DNA of 46,643 bases from positions 1 to 46,643 of the forward strand of contig JBBIOI010000010.1 in the NCBI GenBank assembly GCA_037443425.1, read 5' to 3'. A program made the position numbers and the translations under genes. Of the stretch, positions 1 through 7,910 are shown in pieces. Position 1 is the first letter of the stretch. Each line of letters begins with the position of its first letter. The DNA comes from JBBIOI01 sp037443425. Lineage in GTDB: Bacteria; Desulfobacterota; BSN033; UBA1163. The notes under the pieces were generated by a model. It saw nothing but the letters and a program-made list of their open reading frames with translations, did no database searches and was not told where the DNA came from.

Positions 1-72
1 AGATTTTTAAATAATTTTTCAGAGCTCTCTGGGGTTACCTTAGCCTAACGGAGGTTAGAGATCTAAAGATAA

Positions 73-336
73 GATTCCTCGCTTCGCTCGGAATGACATG
101 GTGAAAAGGCTCGGAATGACAAAGTGGTAAGGTATGAAAGAATTGGATTGAATAATAAAGGGCTGGTTATCATTTAGAGGAATGTGAGGAATCACCCTCG
201 ATCTGTCATTTCGAACGAATGTGAGAAATCTAAAAAAGGATTCCTCGCTACGCTCGGAATGACATAGATAAAAAGCTCGGAATGGCATAGGGAAAAGGCT
301 CGGAATGACATAGGGAAAAGGATCGGAATTACGAAA
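73..336. repeat. tandem 23-nt repeats plus dispersed repeat units
   Basis: The stretch before the first gene (1-513) holds no credible gene. It carries 23-nt units beginning GCTCGGAATGACAT and ending in GAAAAG. Two units are back to back at 86-108 and 109-131, three more at 252-274, 275-297 and 298-320, and a decayed fourth starts at 321. Each block is preceded by a unit reading ATTCCTCGCTTCGCTCGGA or a one-base variant (from 73 and from 239). A related inverted unit, TGTCATTTCGAACGAATGTG, lies at about 205-224. An open frame on the minus strand (55-345) exists only because the repeat is open in that frame; its SERSEE-type peptide is a known artefact of such repeats. Similar units recur at 27509-27536. 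Confidence 0.75.
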
Positions 337-453
337 CAATCCCAATAAAGGAAGATAAAATGGGGTTATTATGATAGCCAGAACCTCACCAATCTTTTAA
401 GCAATTTTTCAGAGATGTCGATTTGAAAGTTATGAAAATTTTACTTAAAGGGC

Positions 454-484
454 TTGAAAGCTTTTTAAAAATGATGAATATAAT
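454..484 (+). promoter_or_regulatory. possible promoter for the AOR gene
   Basis: A TTGAAA hexamer (454-459) and a perfect TATAAT hexamer (479-484) precede the gene at 514. The 19-nt spacer is longer than ideal, so only the -10 box is persuasive. The Shine-Dalgarno AAGGAG at 502-507 follows directly, giving a leader of roughly 20 nt. Confidence 0.35.
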
Positions 485-513
485 TAAAGTATAACTTAAT
501 TAAGGAGAAATTT

Positions 514-2277
514 ATGAAAGGATTTTTTAATAAATTATTGAGGATAAATCTCAAGTCGAAGTCTTTCAAAGAAGAAACTATACCTGAAAATGTAACTGAG
601 ACACATCTCGGTGGAAAGGGGTTGGGAATCCATTATCTAATTAATGAAAACCCCCCTGGTATAGATCCCTTAAGCCCGAACAATAAACTGATCTTTGCCA
701 TTGGGCCAGCAACTGATACAAAGATTTATGGTTCCTGCCGTCATGGTGTATTCACAAAATCGCCCCTTACAGGTATTTTTTCTGAATCTTATTCTGGAGG
801 AAAGGCAGCAGAGTCTATGAGTCGCACAGGCTATGATATGTTTATCCTCGAGGGATCCTCAGATGAGCCTGTTTGGATAGAGATTTCTAATCGAGGAGTA
901 ACATTTCATGATGCAAAAGACCTATGGGGAAAAGATACATACTACACTGAAGATGAGGTCTTAAAACGAGTTAACCAGAAAGGGGCTTCTTCAGTAGTGA
1001 TTGGTCCAGCTGGTGAAAATCTTGTTCGCTTTGCAGTTATTGAAAACGATTACTGGAGGTCTCTTGGAAGGACAGGTGTTGGGACGGTCATGGGTTCTAA
1101 AAAGGTTAAAGCCATTGTCTTTTATGGAGATAAGCGGAGAGAAGTTGCTAACCCTCTTGCTCTTGAAAGTTTTGCTAAAGAGACGCTTGATAGAGGAAAA
1201 GACAGTCCAGGGGCTCAAGCCTATAGAAGATTGGGAACACCTATGCTTGTAGCCATGAACAATTCAGTAGGAGGATTTCCATCAAAATACTGGCACCTTG
1301 GAACATTTGATGGATGGGAAAGATTGAGTGCCGAGTCGCTGCTTGAACGCTGTAATGTAAAACCATCTGCCTGTGCAAGATGCTTTATGGCATGTGGAAA
1401 TTTAAGTGAAGTTAAGGAAGGAAGACATAAGGGTTTAAAGATTGAAGGACCTGAATACGAAACTATATATGCATTTGGCGGTCTCTGTATGGTTCATGAT
1501 ATCGAGGAAGTCGCCTATCTCAATGATATATGTGATCGTTTAGGAATGGATACAATTTCAGCAGGAAGCCTATGTGCCTTTGCGATAGAAGCCTCAGAGA
1601 TGGGAAGGATTGATGAGAAGATTAAATGGGGTGATGTTGATCGAATTGCTGATCTTCTTTATCAGATTGCAAACAGAAAAGGAATTGGTTCTATTTTGGC
1701 AGAAGGTATTCGCTATGCTGCAAAGGAATGGGATATGGAAGATATAGCCATCCATGTTAATGGGCTTGATCCTGCGGGCTATGACCCAAGGGTCCTAAAA
1801 GGAATGGGACTTGCCTATGCAACCTCTGATCGAGGGGCATGTCATTTGAGGGCAACTTTTTATAAGGCTGAGCTTTCAGGAATGATACCTTCAGAACAGA
1901 TAGAAGGAAAGGCAAAACTTTTTCTTGAATTTGAGGATAGATTTAATATCCATGATTCATTGATATTGTGTCGATTTTATAGGGATATATATTGGGACTG
2001 GACCTACCTCTCAAAGATTGTCGAACTAACAACAGGACTGAATCTTGATGAAAAAGGATTAAGGAAGATATCTTCCAATATACAGAATAAAACCCGCCTT
2101 TTCAACATCCGCGAAGGTCTTACAGGCAAAGATGATACATTGCCAAAAAGATTTTTTGAAGAACCTTTGGGAAAGGATAATAAAGTAATTCGTCGAGAGG
2201 AACTTGATAAGATGTTAAAAGATTATTATACACTTAGAGGATGGAATAAAGATGGAGTGCCCAACCTCGATCAATAA
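514..2277 (+). CDS. aldehyde:ferredoxin oxidoreductase family protein (tungsten/molybdenum pterin enzyme)
   Basis: The 587-residue product has the length and layout of the AOR family, which oxidises aldehydes to carboxylates, or runs in reverse, with ferredoxin. The N-terminal third contains the pterin-binding region with its LGGKGLG and SYSGGKAAESMSRTGYD segments. The [4Fe-4S] ligands are the C287-x2-C290-x3-C294 motif and a distal Cys486 in LILCRFYRD, the usual AOR spacing. The start is fixed by AAGGAG six bases upstream. The gene stands alone on the plus strand, converging on an acyl-CoA synthetase 20 bp away, and no ferredoxin or maturation gene is adjacent. The substrate cannot be read from the sequence. 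In this acid-CoA-ligase context an aromatic or aliphatic aldehyde/acid couple is reasonable inference. Confidence 0.9.
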   Translation: MKGFFNKLLRINLKSKSFKEETIPENVTETHLGGKGLGIHYLINENPPGIDPLSPNNKLIFAIGPATDTKIYGSCRHGVFTKSPLTGIFSESYSGGKAAESMSRTGYDMFILEGSSDEPVWIEISNRGVTFHDAKDLWGKDTYYTEDEVLKRVNQKGASSVVIGPAGENLVRFAVIENDYWRSLGRTGVGTVMGSKKVKAIVFYGDKRREVANPLALESFAKETLDRGKDSPGAQAYRRLGTPMLVAMNNSVGGFPSKYWHLGTFDGWERLSAESLLERCNVKPSACARCFMACGNLSEVKEGRHKGLKIEGPEYETIYAFGGLCMVHDIEEVAYLNDICDRLGMDTISAGSLCAFAIEASEMGRIDEKIKWGDVDRIADLLYQIANRKGIGSILAEGIRYAAKEWDMEDIAIHVNGLDPAGYDPRVLKGMGLAYATSDRGACHLRATFYKAELSGMIPSEQIEGKAKLFLEFEDRFNIHDSLILCRFYRDIYWDWTYLSKIVELTTGLNLDEKGLRKISSNIQNKTRLFNIREGLTGKDDTLPKRFFEEPLGKDNKVIRREELDKMLKDYYTLRGWNKDGVPNLDQ

Positions 2278-2296
2278 AAAAAATTTAAGTAATTCT

Positions 2297-3904
2297 CTAA
2301 ATCCTTCTTCCAAGTCCCTGCCAATACTTTTCCCTGAGTTCCCTCTTTAGAATCTTACCCTGAGGGTTCTTTGGAAGGGATTTAACAAATTCAACCGATT
2401 TTGGTGCCTTATAGCGGGCCATATTGAGTTTACAAAACTCTATAATCTCTTGCTCTGTTGCAGATTTCCCTTCTTTTAAAACGATAACAGCGTGAACCCT
2501 TTCCACCCATAACTCATCAGGGACCCCAATTACGGCTGCTTCAGATACTGCAGGATGCCTATAGAGCACCTCTTCTATCTCCCGAGGATAGATATTCTCT
2601 CCACCACTGATTATCATATCTTTTTTTCTATCAACGATGTAGATGTATCCCTTAGTATCATAATATCCCATATCCCCGGTATGTAGCCAGCCGTCAACCA
2701 AAACATTTTTTGTTTCATCTGGTTTACGCCAATATTCAACCATTATGGCTTTGCTCTGAACAATTATCTCTCCAACAACATATGGAGGCAGATCCTGATT
2801 ATTTTCGTCTACTATTCTTACATGGACTCCTAAACATGGTTGTCCACAAGATGAAAGTATCTTTTGTTCTTCAGCTGATTTATCAATGACTTGATGTGAA
2901 CTCCTTGATAGATATGTTATATCCGGGCCTGACTCAGTTTGACCATAACCCTGCATAAAGATCGGTCCGAATTTTTGCATACCCTTTCTTAATACTTCTG
3001 TTGGCATTGGAGATGCACCGTACCAGATCCTCTTTAAACTCGTTAAATCAAATTTTTCAACCTCTGGGAAGGCAAGCATACTTATCAACTGGGTTGGCAC
3101 AATATGTATATCTGTTATCTTCTCATTCTGAATAGTCTTAAGTGTAGTCTCTGGATCGAATGAACGATTTTGTAGTAGGATATTACATCCTCCAATATAA
3201 AAGAATGACCAGAAGTGAGTGAACCCTGCGATATGAAAAAGCTGAAGTACAACAAGGTGACGATTTCCTGTCTCTATTCCAAGCTCAATCACCTTGGTCC
3301 TTGTATTTTCGATTGTCTTTCCCTCTGTATAAAGGGCTCCACGAGGTTCTCCTGTAGTTCCACTTGTATAAAGGATCAAGAAAGGATCTTCCTCATCTAC
3401 AAATATATCTGGTTCAGTCTCTTTTTGACCTTCAACAAATTCTTCATAAGTAACCATATCTATAGATTCTGATTCAAGGCAAATAAAAAATTTAATCTCT
3501 TTAAACTTTGATCGTAGATCATTTATTATCTCGACCAGTTCTCTACCAACAAAAAGTACCTTCACACCTGAGTAATTAATTAGATATTCTACTTCATTTG
3601 CCTTCAACCTTGGATTAAAGGGGGACAATATAAATCCCCCTTTCATTGCTGCTCCATAGATATCTGTGTATTCAAGGCAATTCCATGAGAATATTCCTAT
3701 CCCATCACCCTTTTTAATTCCAATGTTTTTGAGGGCATGTATAAGTCTGTTTACCCTTTTGTTATATCTTTCAAAGGTAACCCTTTCTTTTCCGTATATA
3801 AAAGCCTCAAGGTCTGGATAAAGGATTGAATTCCTATAAATAATATCCGCCCAGGTTCCAATGGCATATCTGCTTAATTCCTTTAAAACATACCTTTCTC
3901 CCAT
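2297..3904 (-). CDS. AMP-dependent acyl-CoA synthetase/ligase (FadD/class I)
   Basis: This 535-residue adenylate-forming enzyme would activate a carboxylic acid to its CoA thioester with ATP. The A3 phosphate loop reads YTSGTTGEPRG, with Arg where most relatives have Lys. The A5 motif is QGYGQTESGP. The A7/A8 hinge is HTGDMGYYDTKGYIYIVDR, followed by SGGENIYPREIEEV. The catalytic A10 lysine is present in NPQGKILKREL, so the enzyme looks active. GGGAGAG precedes the ATG. The regulator at 3923-4657 lies 18 bp upstream on the same strand, so the two probably form one operon. The acyl specificity is unknown; medium-chain or aromatic acids are both plausible. Confidence 0.9.
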   Translation of the reverse strand: MGERYVLKELSRYAIGTWADIIYRNSILYPDLEAFIYGKERVTFERYNKRVNRLIHALKNIGIKKGDGIGIFSWNCLEYTDIYGAAMKGGFILSPFNPRLKANEVEYLINYSGVKVLFVGRELVEIINDLRSKFKEIKFFICLESESIDMVTYEEFVEGQKETEPDIFVDEEDPFLILYTSGTTGEPRGALYTEGKTIENTRTKVIELGIETGNRHLVVLQLFHIAGFTHFWSFFYIGGCNILLQNRSFDPETTLKTIQNEKITDIHIVPTQLISMLAFPEVEKFDLTSLKRIWYGASPMPTEVLRKGMQKFGPIFMQGYGQTESGPDITYLSRSSHQVIDKSAEEQKILSSCGQPCLGVHVRIVDENNQDLPPYVVGEIIVQSKAIMVEYWRKPDETKNVLVDGWLHTGDMGYYDTKGYIYIVDRKKDMIISGGENIYPREIEEVLYRHPAVSEAAVIGVPDELWVERVHAVIVLKEGKSATEQEIIEFCKLNMARYKAPKSVEFVKSLPKNPQGKILKRELREKYWQGLGRRI

Positions 3905-3922
3905 ATAATACTCTCCCTATTT

Positions 3923-4657
3923 TTAAATTAAAGATAAGGCCTTTTTTTCCCGATATGTCTTTTCCATATTGATTAGAATTTCTCCGAATTCTATGGAATG
4001 TCTCCTCATTTGAGAAAAAGCCTCTTCAGAGTCTTCTGCCAAAACTGCCCCGACCACTTTGTCATGCATTCCAGCAGGATGTAAGGTATATGGATCTGGA
4101 TTTACTATCTCAATAATCCGATGTGTTAACTTCATGGATGATCTAAGGATAGCTTCTAAAAAACGATTTCCACACATTTCGGCCAAGATATAATGAACAG
4201 CCGTCTTCATCTCAATGTCTTCTTGTAAGGATGATGTAGGAAGTTTTTCATTCTCAACTGCTTTTTTAAGTCGTTCAGCGTATTGTTGTGTAACATTTGA
4301 AGCTGCCAACCCCGCAATCTCTGGCTCTACAAGGAGTCTAACGTGATATAGCTCGGGAATTGATATCTTATCTGCTAAAAAAAGGTCTAAAAAGGCATTG
4401 GTTATATGATCGAAGGTTAGCTCCCTGACAAATGCACCGCCATTTACTCCCTGACGTGTAGTAATAAATCCAGAATTTTCAAGTATTCTTAAGGCTTCTC
4501 TAATTGCAATCCTACTGACTTGAAACTCATTTGCAAGGTCTTTTTCTGATGGAAGTCTATCTCCAGCTTTGAAGTGTCCATTTAGAAAAGACTGTTTTAA
4601 TTGATCTGCAACCTCTGCTGAAATCCTTTGTTGTTTAATGGGTCTAAATCTTTTCAT
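3923..4657 (-). CDS. GntR family transcriptional regulator, FadR subfamily
   Basis: The N-terminal winged helix spans about residues 10-75, with LPSEKDLANEFQVSRIAIRE and ALRILENSGFITTRQGVNGG as the GntR recognition region. The rest is an all-helical FCD ligand-binding domain with conserved acidic and histidine positions (RLLVEPEIAGLAA, DIEMKTAVHYILA, MHDKVVGAVL). Such proteins usually repress catabolic genes until an acid or acyl-CoA ligand binds. I start it at the ATG of MKRFRP. An upstream ATG at 4666 and a TTG at 4696 are possible but lack a good ribosome site. A TATAAT on the minus strand (4678-4673) fits this start with a very short leader. It is divergent from the liv operon and upstream of an acyl-CoA synthetase, so it likely controls both. 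Confidence 0.88.
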   Translation of the reverse strand: MKRFRPIKQQRISAEVADQLKQSFLNGHFKAGDRLPSEKDLANEFQVSRIAIREALRILENSGFITTRQGVNGGAFVRELTFDHITNAFLDLFLADKISIPELYHVRLLVEPEIAGLAASNVTQQYAERLKKAVENEKLPTSSLQEDIEMKTAVHYILAEMCGNRFLEAILRSSMKLTHRIIEIVNPDPYTLHPAGMHDKVVGAVLAEDSEEAFSQMRRHSIEFGEILINMEKTYREKKALSLI

Positions 4658-4708
4658 ATTACCCATAAGATTATTATATAAAAAAATTTTTTTCAAGAAA
4701 ATTTTTTA

Positions 4709-4737
4709 TTGACAAAATATTTTAATTTGTTTAAATA
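4709..4737 (+). promoter_or_regulatory. probable promoter of the acyl-CoA synthetase/liv operon
   Basis: A perfect TTGACA (4709-4714) is followed after 17 nt by TAAATA (4732-4737), a weak -10. It lies in the roughly 110-bp divergent region between the GntR-type regulator and the plus-strand operon, where a promoter is required. The -10 assignment is uncertain because the whole region is A/T. Confidence 0.4.
4712..4730. promoter_or_regulatory. candidate regulator operator (inverted repeat)
   Basis: ACAAA and TTTGT half-sites (4712-4716 and 4726-4730) form a 19-bp imperfect inverted repeat that overlaps the end of the -35 hexamer and the spacer of the candidate promoter. A second TTGT/ACAA pair occurs at 4727-4730 and 4742-4745. 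FadR-type GntR proteins bind short inverted repeats of this sort next to their own genes. The A/T-rich background makes a chance match easy. Confidence 0.3.
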
Positions 4738-4768
4738 TTAGACAATTAAAAAATTAATGGGTGTATTT

Positions 4769-6283
4769 ATGAATATAGCAACTAATCTTGAAAGATCGGC
4801 CTTTTTCTTTCCAGAAAGGCCTGCTATAAGTCAGGCTGGTAAGGAGATTAGCTATGCTCAACTTAATGAGAAGTCCAACTTAGTAGCTACTGGGCTATTA
4901 AATATGGGTATTAAATCTGGTGACTTTATAGGGATATGCATGCCTAATTCTATGGATTGGATAATAGTCTATTTTGGTATATTAAAGGCTGGAGGAGTTG
5001 CTGTAACCCTTTCAAGTCTTTTAAAACATGACGAACTTGGTTTGCTTCTTGAGCACTCAAAGCCAAAAATCCTTTTTACCGTTGATGAAAAACTTGATGA
5101 TATTATTGATTTTAAAAGGTCATTAGGTATTGAAAAGATTATTTCAAACAATGGGGATATGGATATAAATGGACTTTGTGAAAAGGGAACTAAGACATTT
5201 CGGGCTGTTAAAAGAGATAGAAATGAGATAGCAGCAATTCTTTACACAGGAGGAACAACTGGAACACCCAAAGGTGTGATGCTAAGTCATGAAAACATAA
5301 ATGTTTCTGCCCATAATGTAGCCTTTTCCGAACGCTCCACCCCTTTCGATCGGGCATTATGTTTTTTGCCATTTAATCATGTTTTTGGCCAGATGCATAT
5401 TATGAATGCAACCATAATGAGTGGTGGCTGTTTGGAGCTAATCCCGTCATTCGATATGGATCAAGTCCTTTGGCATACAGAATCAGGCAAGATAACAAAG
5501 CTATTTGGGGTGCCAACTGTATACGCAAGGCTCCTTAATGTTGAAAATCTAAGGGAAAAACTTGGGGCAGTGCGTTACTGCTTTTCAGCTGCTGCAACTA
5601 TGGCAAAAGAGATTGTTCTTAAATGGAAAGAGGAAACTGACCTTACAATCTATGAAGGCTATGGAATGACAGAAACCGCTTCAGCAGTCACATATAATCA
5701 TATATACCGTCATGTTATAGGTTCGGTTGGACAAACTGTTCCAGGTGTAGAAGTAGAGATCAGGGATCTGCATGGGAATGAGGTTAAAACTGGTGAAGAA
5801 GGTGAAATCTGCATAAGGGGACACAATGTAATGAAAGGTTATCTAAACAATCCTGAAGAAACACGTGTTGCATTTTGGGATGATGGATGGCTCAGGTCTG
5901 GTGATATAGGTTTTCTGGACGAAGATGGGTATTTATATATAATTGACCGCATAAAGGAGATGATTATAACAGGGGGCGAAAATGTGTATCCCCGAGAAGT
6001 AGAAGAGGTAATATATAAAAAGCCTGAAGTGGAGCTTTGTGCTGTTATAGGCATTCCTGATAAAGAGTGGGGAGAACGTGTAACTGCCTTTATAGTCCCA
6101 AAAACTGGCGAAAGAATCAATTCGGATGAGCTAAAACTTTTCCTTAAATCTCGACTTTCACCGTTTAAAGTTCCAAAAGAATTTATCTTTGTAAAAGATC
6201 TTCCAAAAAGCCAAACTGGAAAGATCTTAAAAAGAGAATTGAAGAAGCAATTTGCCATGGGCAAAATAGAGAGATTATATTAG
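4769..6283 (+). CDS. AMP-dependent acyl-CoA synthetase (long-chain-fatty-acid/aryl-CoA ligase type)
   Basis: A 504-residue class I adenylate-forming enzyme. The A3 loop is YTGGTTGTPKG, the A5 motif EGYGMTETASA, and the A7/A8 region SGDIGFLDEDGYLYIIDR is followed by TGGENVYPREVEEV. The A10 lysine sits in QTGKILKRELKKQ. All catalytic motifs are intact. I choose the second ATG (4769): the GGGTG element at 4759-4763 is properly spaced for it, while the ATG at 4757 has nothing upstream. It opens the plus-strand liv operon; livG begins 5 bp after its stop. The gene order suggests that it activates the acid brought in by the transporter, which would pull uptake forward. Confidence 0.9.
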   Translation: MNIATNLERSAFFFPERPAISQAGKEISYAQLNEKSNLVATGLLNMGIKSGDFIGICMPNSMDWIIVYFGILKAGGVAVTLSSLLKHDELGLLLEHSKPKILFTVDEKLDDIIDFKRSLGIEKIISNNGDMDINGLCEKGTKTFRAVKRDRNEIAAILYTGGTTGTPKGVMLSHENINVSAHNVAFSERSTPFDRALCFLPFNHVFGQMHIMNATIMSGGCLELIPSFDMDQVLWHTESGKITKLFGVPTVYARLLNVENLREKLGAVRYCFSAAATMAKEIVLKWKEETDLTIYEGYGMTETASAVTYNHIYRHVIGSVGQTVPGVEVEIRDLHGNEVKTGEEGEICIRGHNVMKGYLNNPEETRVAFWDDGWLRSGDIGFLDEDGYLYIIDRIKEMIITGGENVYPREVEEVIYKKPEVELCAVIGIPDKEWGERVTAFIVPKTGERINSDELKLFLKSRLSPFKVPKEFIFVKDLPKSQTGKILKRELKKQFAMGKIERLY

Positions 6284-6288
6284 TTTCT

Positions 6289-7101
6289 ATGAAAAATGAT
6301 GTTAAGCTAAAAATTGAAAATATCTCATTAAATTTTGGTGGAGTCTCTGCCCTCTCAAATGTTAGTCTTGAACTTAGGGATAAAGAGATCTTAGCCATTA
6401 TTGGTCCTAATGGAGCTGGAAAAACCGCATTACTTAACTGCATCAATGGTTTCTATAAGCCTCAATCAGGTGAGATATATTATGAGGGAGTAAAGATCAC
6501 CCGAATGCGTCCGGATAAACTTGCTAAACTTGGCATAGCAAGGACATTTCAAAATATAGAACTCTATACAGGTCTTACAACTCAAGATAACATCATGGCT
6601 GCAAGACACGCCCTTATGAAGCAGAACTTCATCACTGGTGCACTATATTTAGGATGGGCTAAAAATGAGGAGATCGAACATAGAAAGATTGTCGAAGAGA
6701 TTATTGACTTTATGGAGATTGCACCTATTAGAAAAAAGATTGTTGGCGTACTCCCTTATGGATTAAGAAAAAGGGTTGAGCTTGCAAGGGCGCTGGCCCT
6801 TGAACCAAAAATCCTCCTACTTGATGAACCCATGGCTGGAATGAACTTAGAAGAAAAGGAAGATATGGCTCGATTCATCATAGATATCTTTGAAGGTCAG
6901 GGAGAAACATATCCAAATACACCAGTTTTAAGGGATGGCGTAAGTTCAATCATCCTTGTAGAGCACGATATGGGTGTAGTCATGGATCTTGCTCATAGGG
7001 TGGTTGTCCTTGATTTTGGAAAAAAGATTGCAGAGGGGACTCCCTTAGAGATTAGTTCCAATCCAAAGGTAATTAGTGCCTATTTAGGAAAAGAGAAATA
7101 G
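6289..7101 (+). CDS. livG: branched-chain amino acid/aromatic acid-type ABC transporter ATP-binding protein (LivG-like)
   Basis: The 270-residue ATPase has a Walker A box GPNGAGKT at residues 39-46, the LivG-typical RTFQNIELYTGLTTQDN segment, a Walker B ILLLDEPMAGMN and the switch histidine in VEHDMG. The ABC signature is unusual: LPYGLRKRVELARAL replaces the LSYG(Q/Q)RR form, so the usual signature Ser is Pro. An extra segment with GETYPNTPVLRDG lies before the H-loop. I have the impression that this insertion occurs in Liv systems sitting beside acyl-CoA ligases, but could not check. It works with livF, livH, livM and livK in the same operon. The substrate is more likely an aromatic or aliphatic acid than an amino acid, given three ligases nearby. 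Confidence 0.88.
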   Translation: MKNDVKLKIENISLNFGGVSALSNVSLELRDKEILAIIGPNGAGKTALLNCINGFYKPQSGEIYYEGVKITRMRPDKLAKLGIARTFQNIELYTGLTTQDNIMAARHALMKQNFITGALYLGWAKNEEIEHRKIVEEIIDFMEIAPIRKKIVGVLPYGLRKRVELARALALEPKILLLDEPMAGMNLEEKEDMARFIIDIFEGQGETYPNTPVLRDGVSSIILVEHDMGVVMDLAHRVVVLDFGKKIAEGTPLEISSNPKVISAYLGKEK

Positions 7102-7115
7102 TTAGGAAAGGATTT

Positions 7116-7910
7116 ATGCTTAAGGTAAACAATATAGAAGTTCGTTATATGAGTGTGATTCAGGTTCTTAAAGGCGTCTCACTTGAAGTAGGTGAAGGTA
7201 GAATCGTTTCACTCCTTGGGGCAAACGGTGCTGGAAAAACAACCACACTTAAAGCTATCTCAGGGATGCTTAGGACAGAAGAGGGAGAAGTAACCGAAGG
7301 AAATATTGAATTTGATGGGAAAAGAATAGATAACCTTGGACCAGAAGAGATTGCTGGCCTTGGGATAAGTCAGGTTATGGAAGGTAGAAGAGTTCTTGAG
7401 CATCTTAGCGTTGAGGAAAATCTATTGGTGGGAGCTTACCGCCGTAATGATCGCCAGGAAATAAAAAAAGATATGGAAATGATTTATCACTGGTTCCCGA
7501 AAATCAGAGGCCTCAGCCGTCAAATGAGTGGATATCTATCTGGCGGTGAACAACAGATGCTTGTTATTGGTAGGGCATTAATGTCTCGACCAAAACTTTT
7601 ACTGCTTGATGAACCGTCTCTTGGCCTTGCCCCACTTCTTGTGCAGGAGATATATGAGATTATTAAAAAAATAAACGAAGAGCAGAAAATGTCTATGCTC
7701 ATTGTAGAACAGAATGCCATTGCTGCACTTGGTATATCAAACCACGGTTATGTTATGGAAAATGGTAGGGTTGTCCTTAGCGGACCAGCTGAGGACTTAA
7801 GAAATAATGATGACATCAGAGAATTTTATATGGGATTATCAGCCCTTGGCACGAGAAAAAGCTATCGTGAAGTAAAACACTATCATAGAAAGAAAAGATG
7901 GTTGGCTTGA
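7116..7910 (+). CDS. livF: branched-chain amino acid/aromatic acid-type ABC transporter ATP-binding protein (LivF-like)
   Basis: Second ATPase of the Liv-type importer, 264 residues. Walker A is GANGAGKT (35-42), the signature LSGGEQQML is canonical, Walker B is LLLLDEPSLGLAP and the H-loop region is replaced by IVEQNA, as is normal for LivF. The C-terminus is about 25 residues longer than a typical LivF and ends in a basic tail (SYREVKHYHRKKRW). A good AGGAAAGGA precedes the ATG. The next gene overlaps its last 13 bases, so translation is probably coupled. Confidence 0.9.
   Translation: MLKVNNIEVRYMSVIQVLKGVSLEVGEGRIVSLLGANGAGKTTTLKAISGMLRTEEGEVTEGNIEFDGKRIDNLGPEEIAGLGISQVMEGRRVLEHLSVEENLLVGAYRRNDRQEIKKDMEMIYHWFPKIRGLSRQMSGYLSGGEQQMLVIGRALMSRPKLLLLDEPSLGLAPLLVQEIYEIIKKINEEQKMSMLIVEQNAIAALGISNHGYVMENGRVVLSGPAEDLRNNDDIREFYMGLSALGTRKSYREVKHYHRKKRWLA

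Noticed and set aside
252..336. CRISPR array
   Set aside because: The 23-nt units are directly adjacent without spacers, and no cas gene lies nearby.
55..345. 96-codon minus-strand frame with SERSEE-type peptide
   Set aside because: It is the translation of the tandem/dispersed repeat; there is no ribosome site and the protein repeats with the DNA units.
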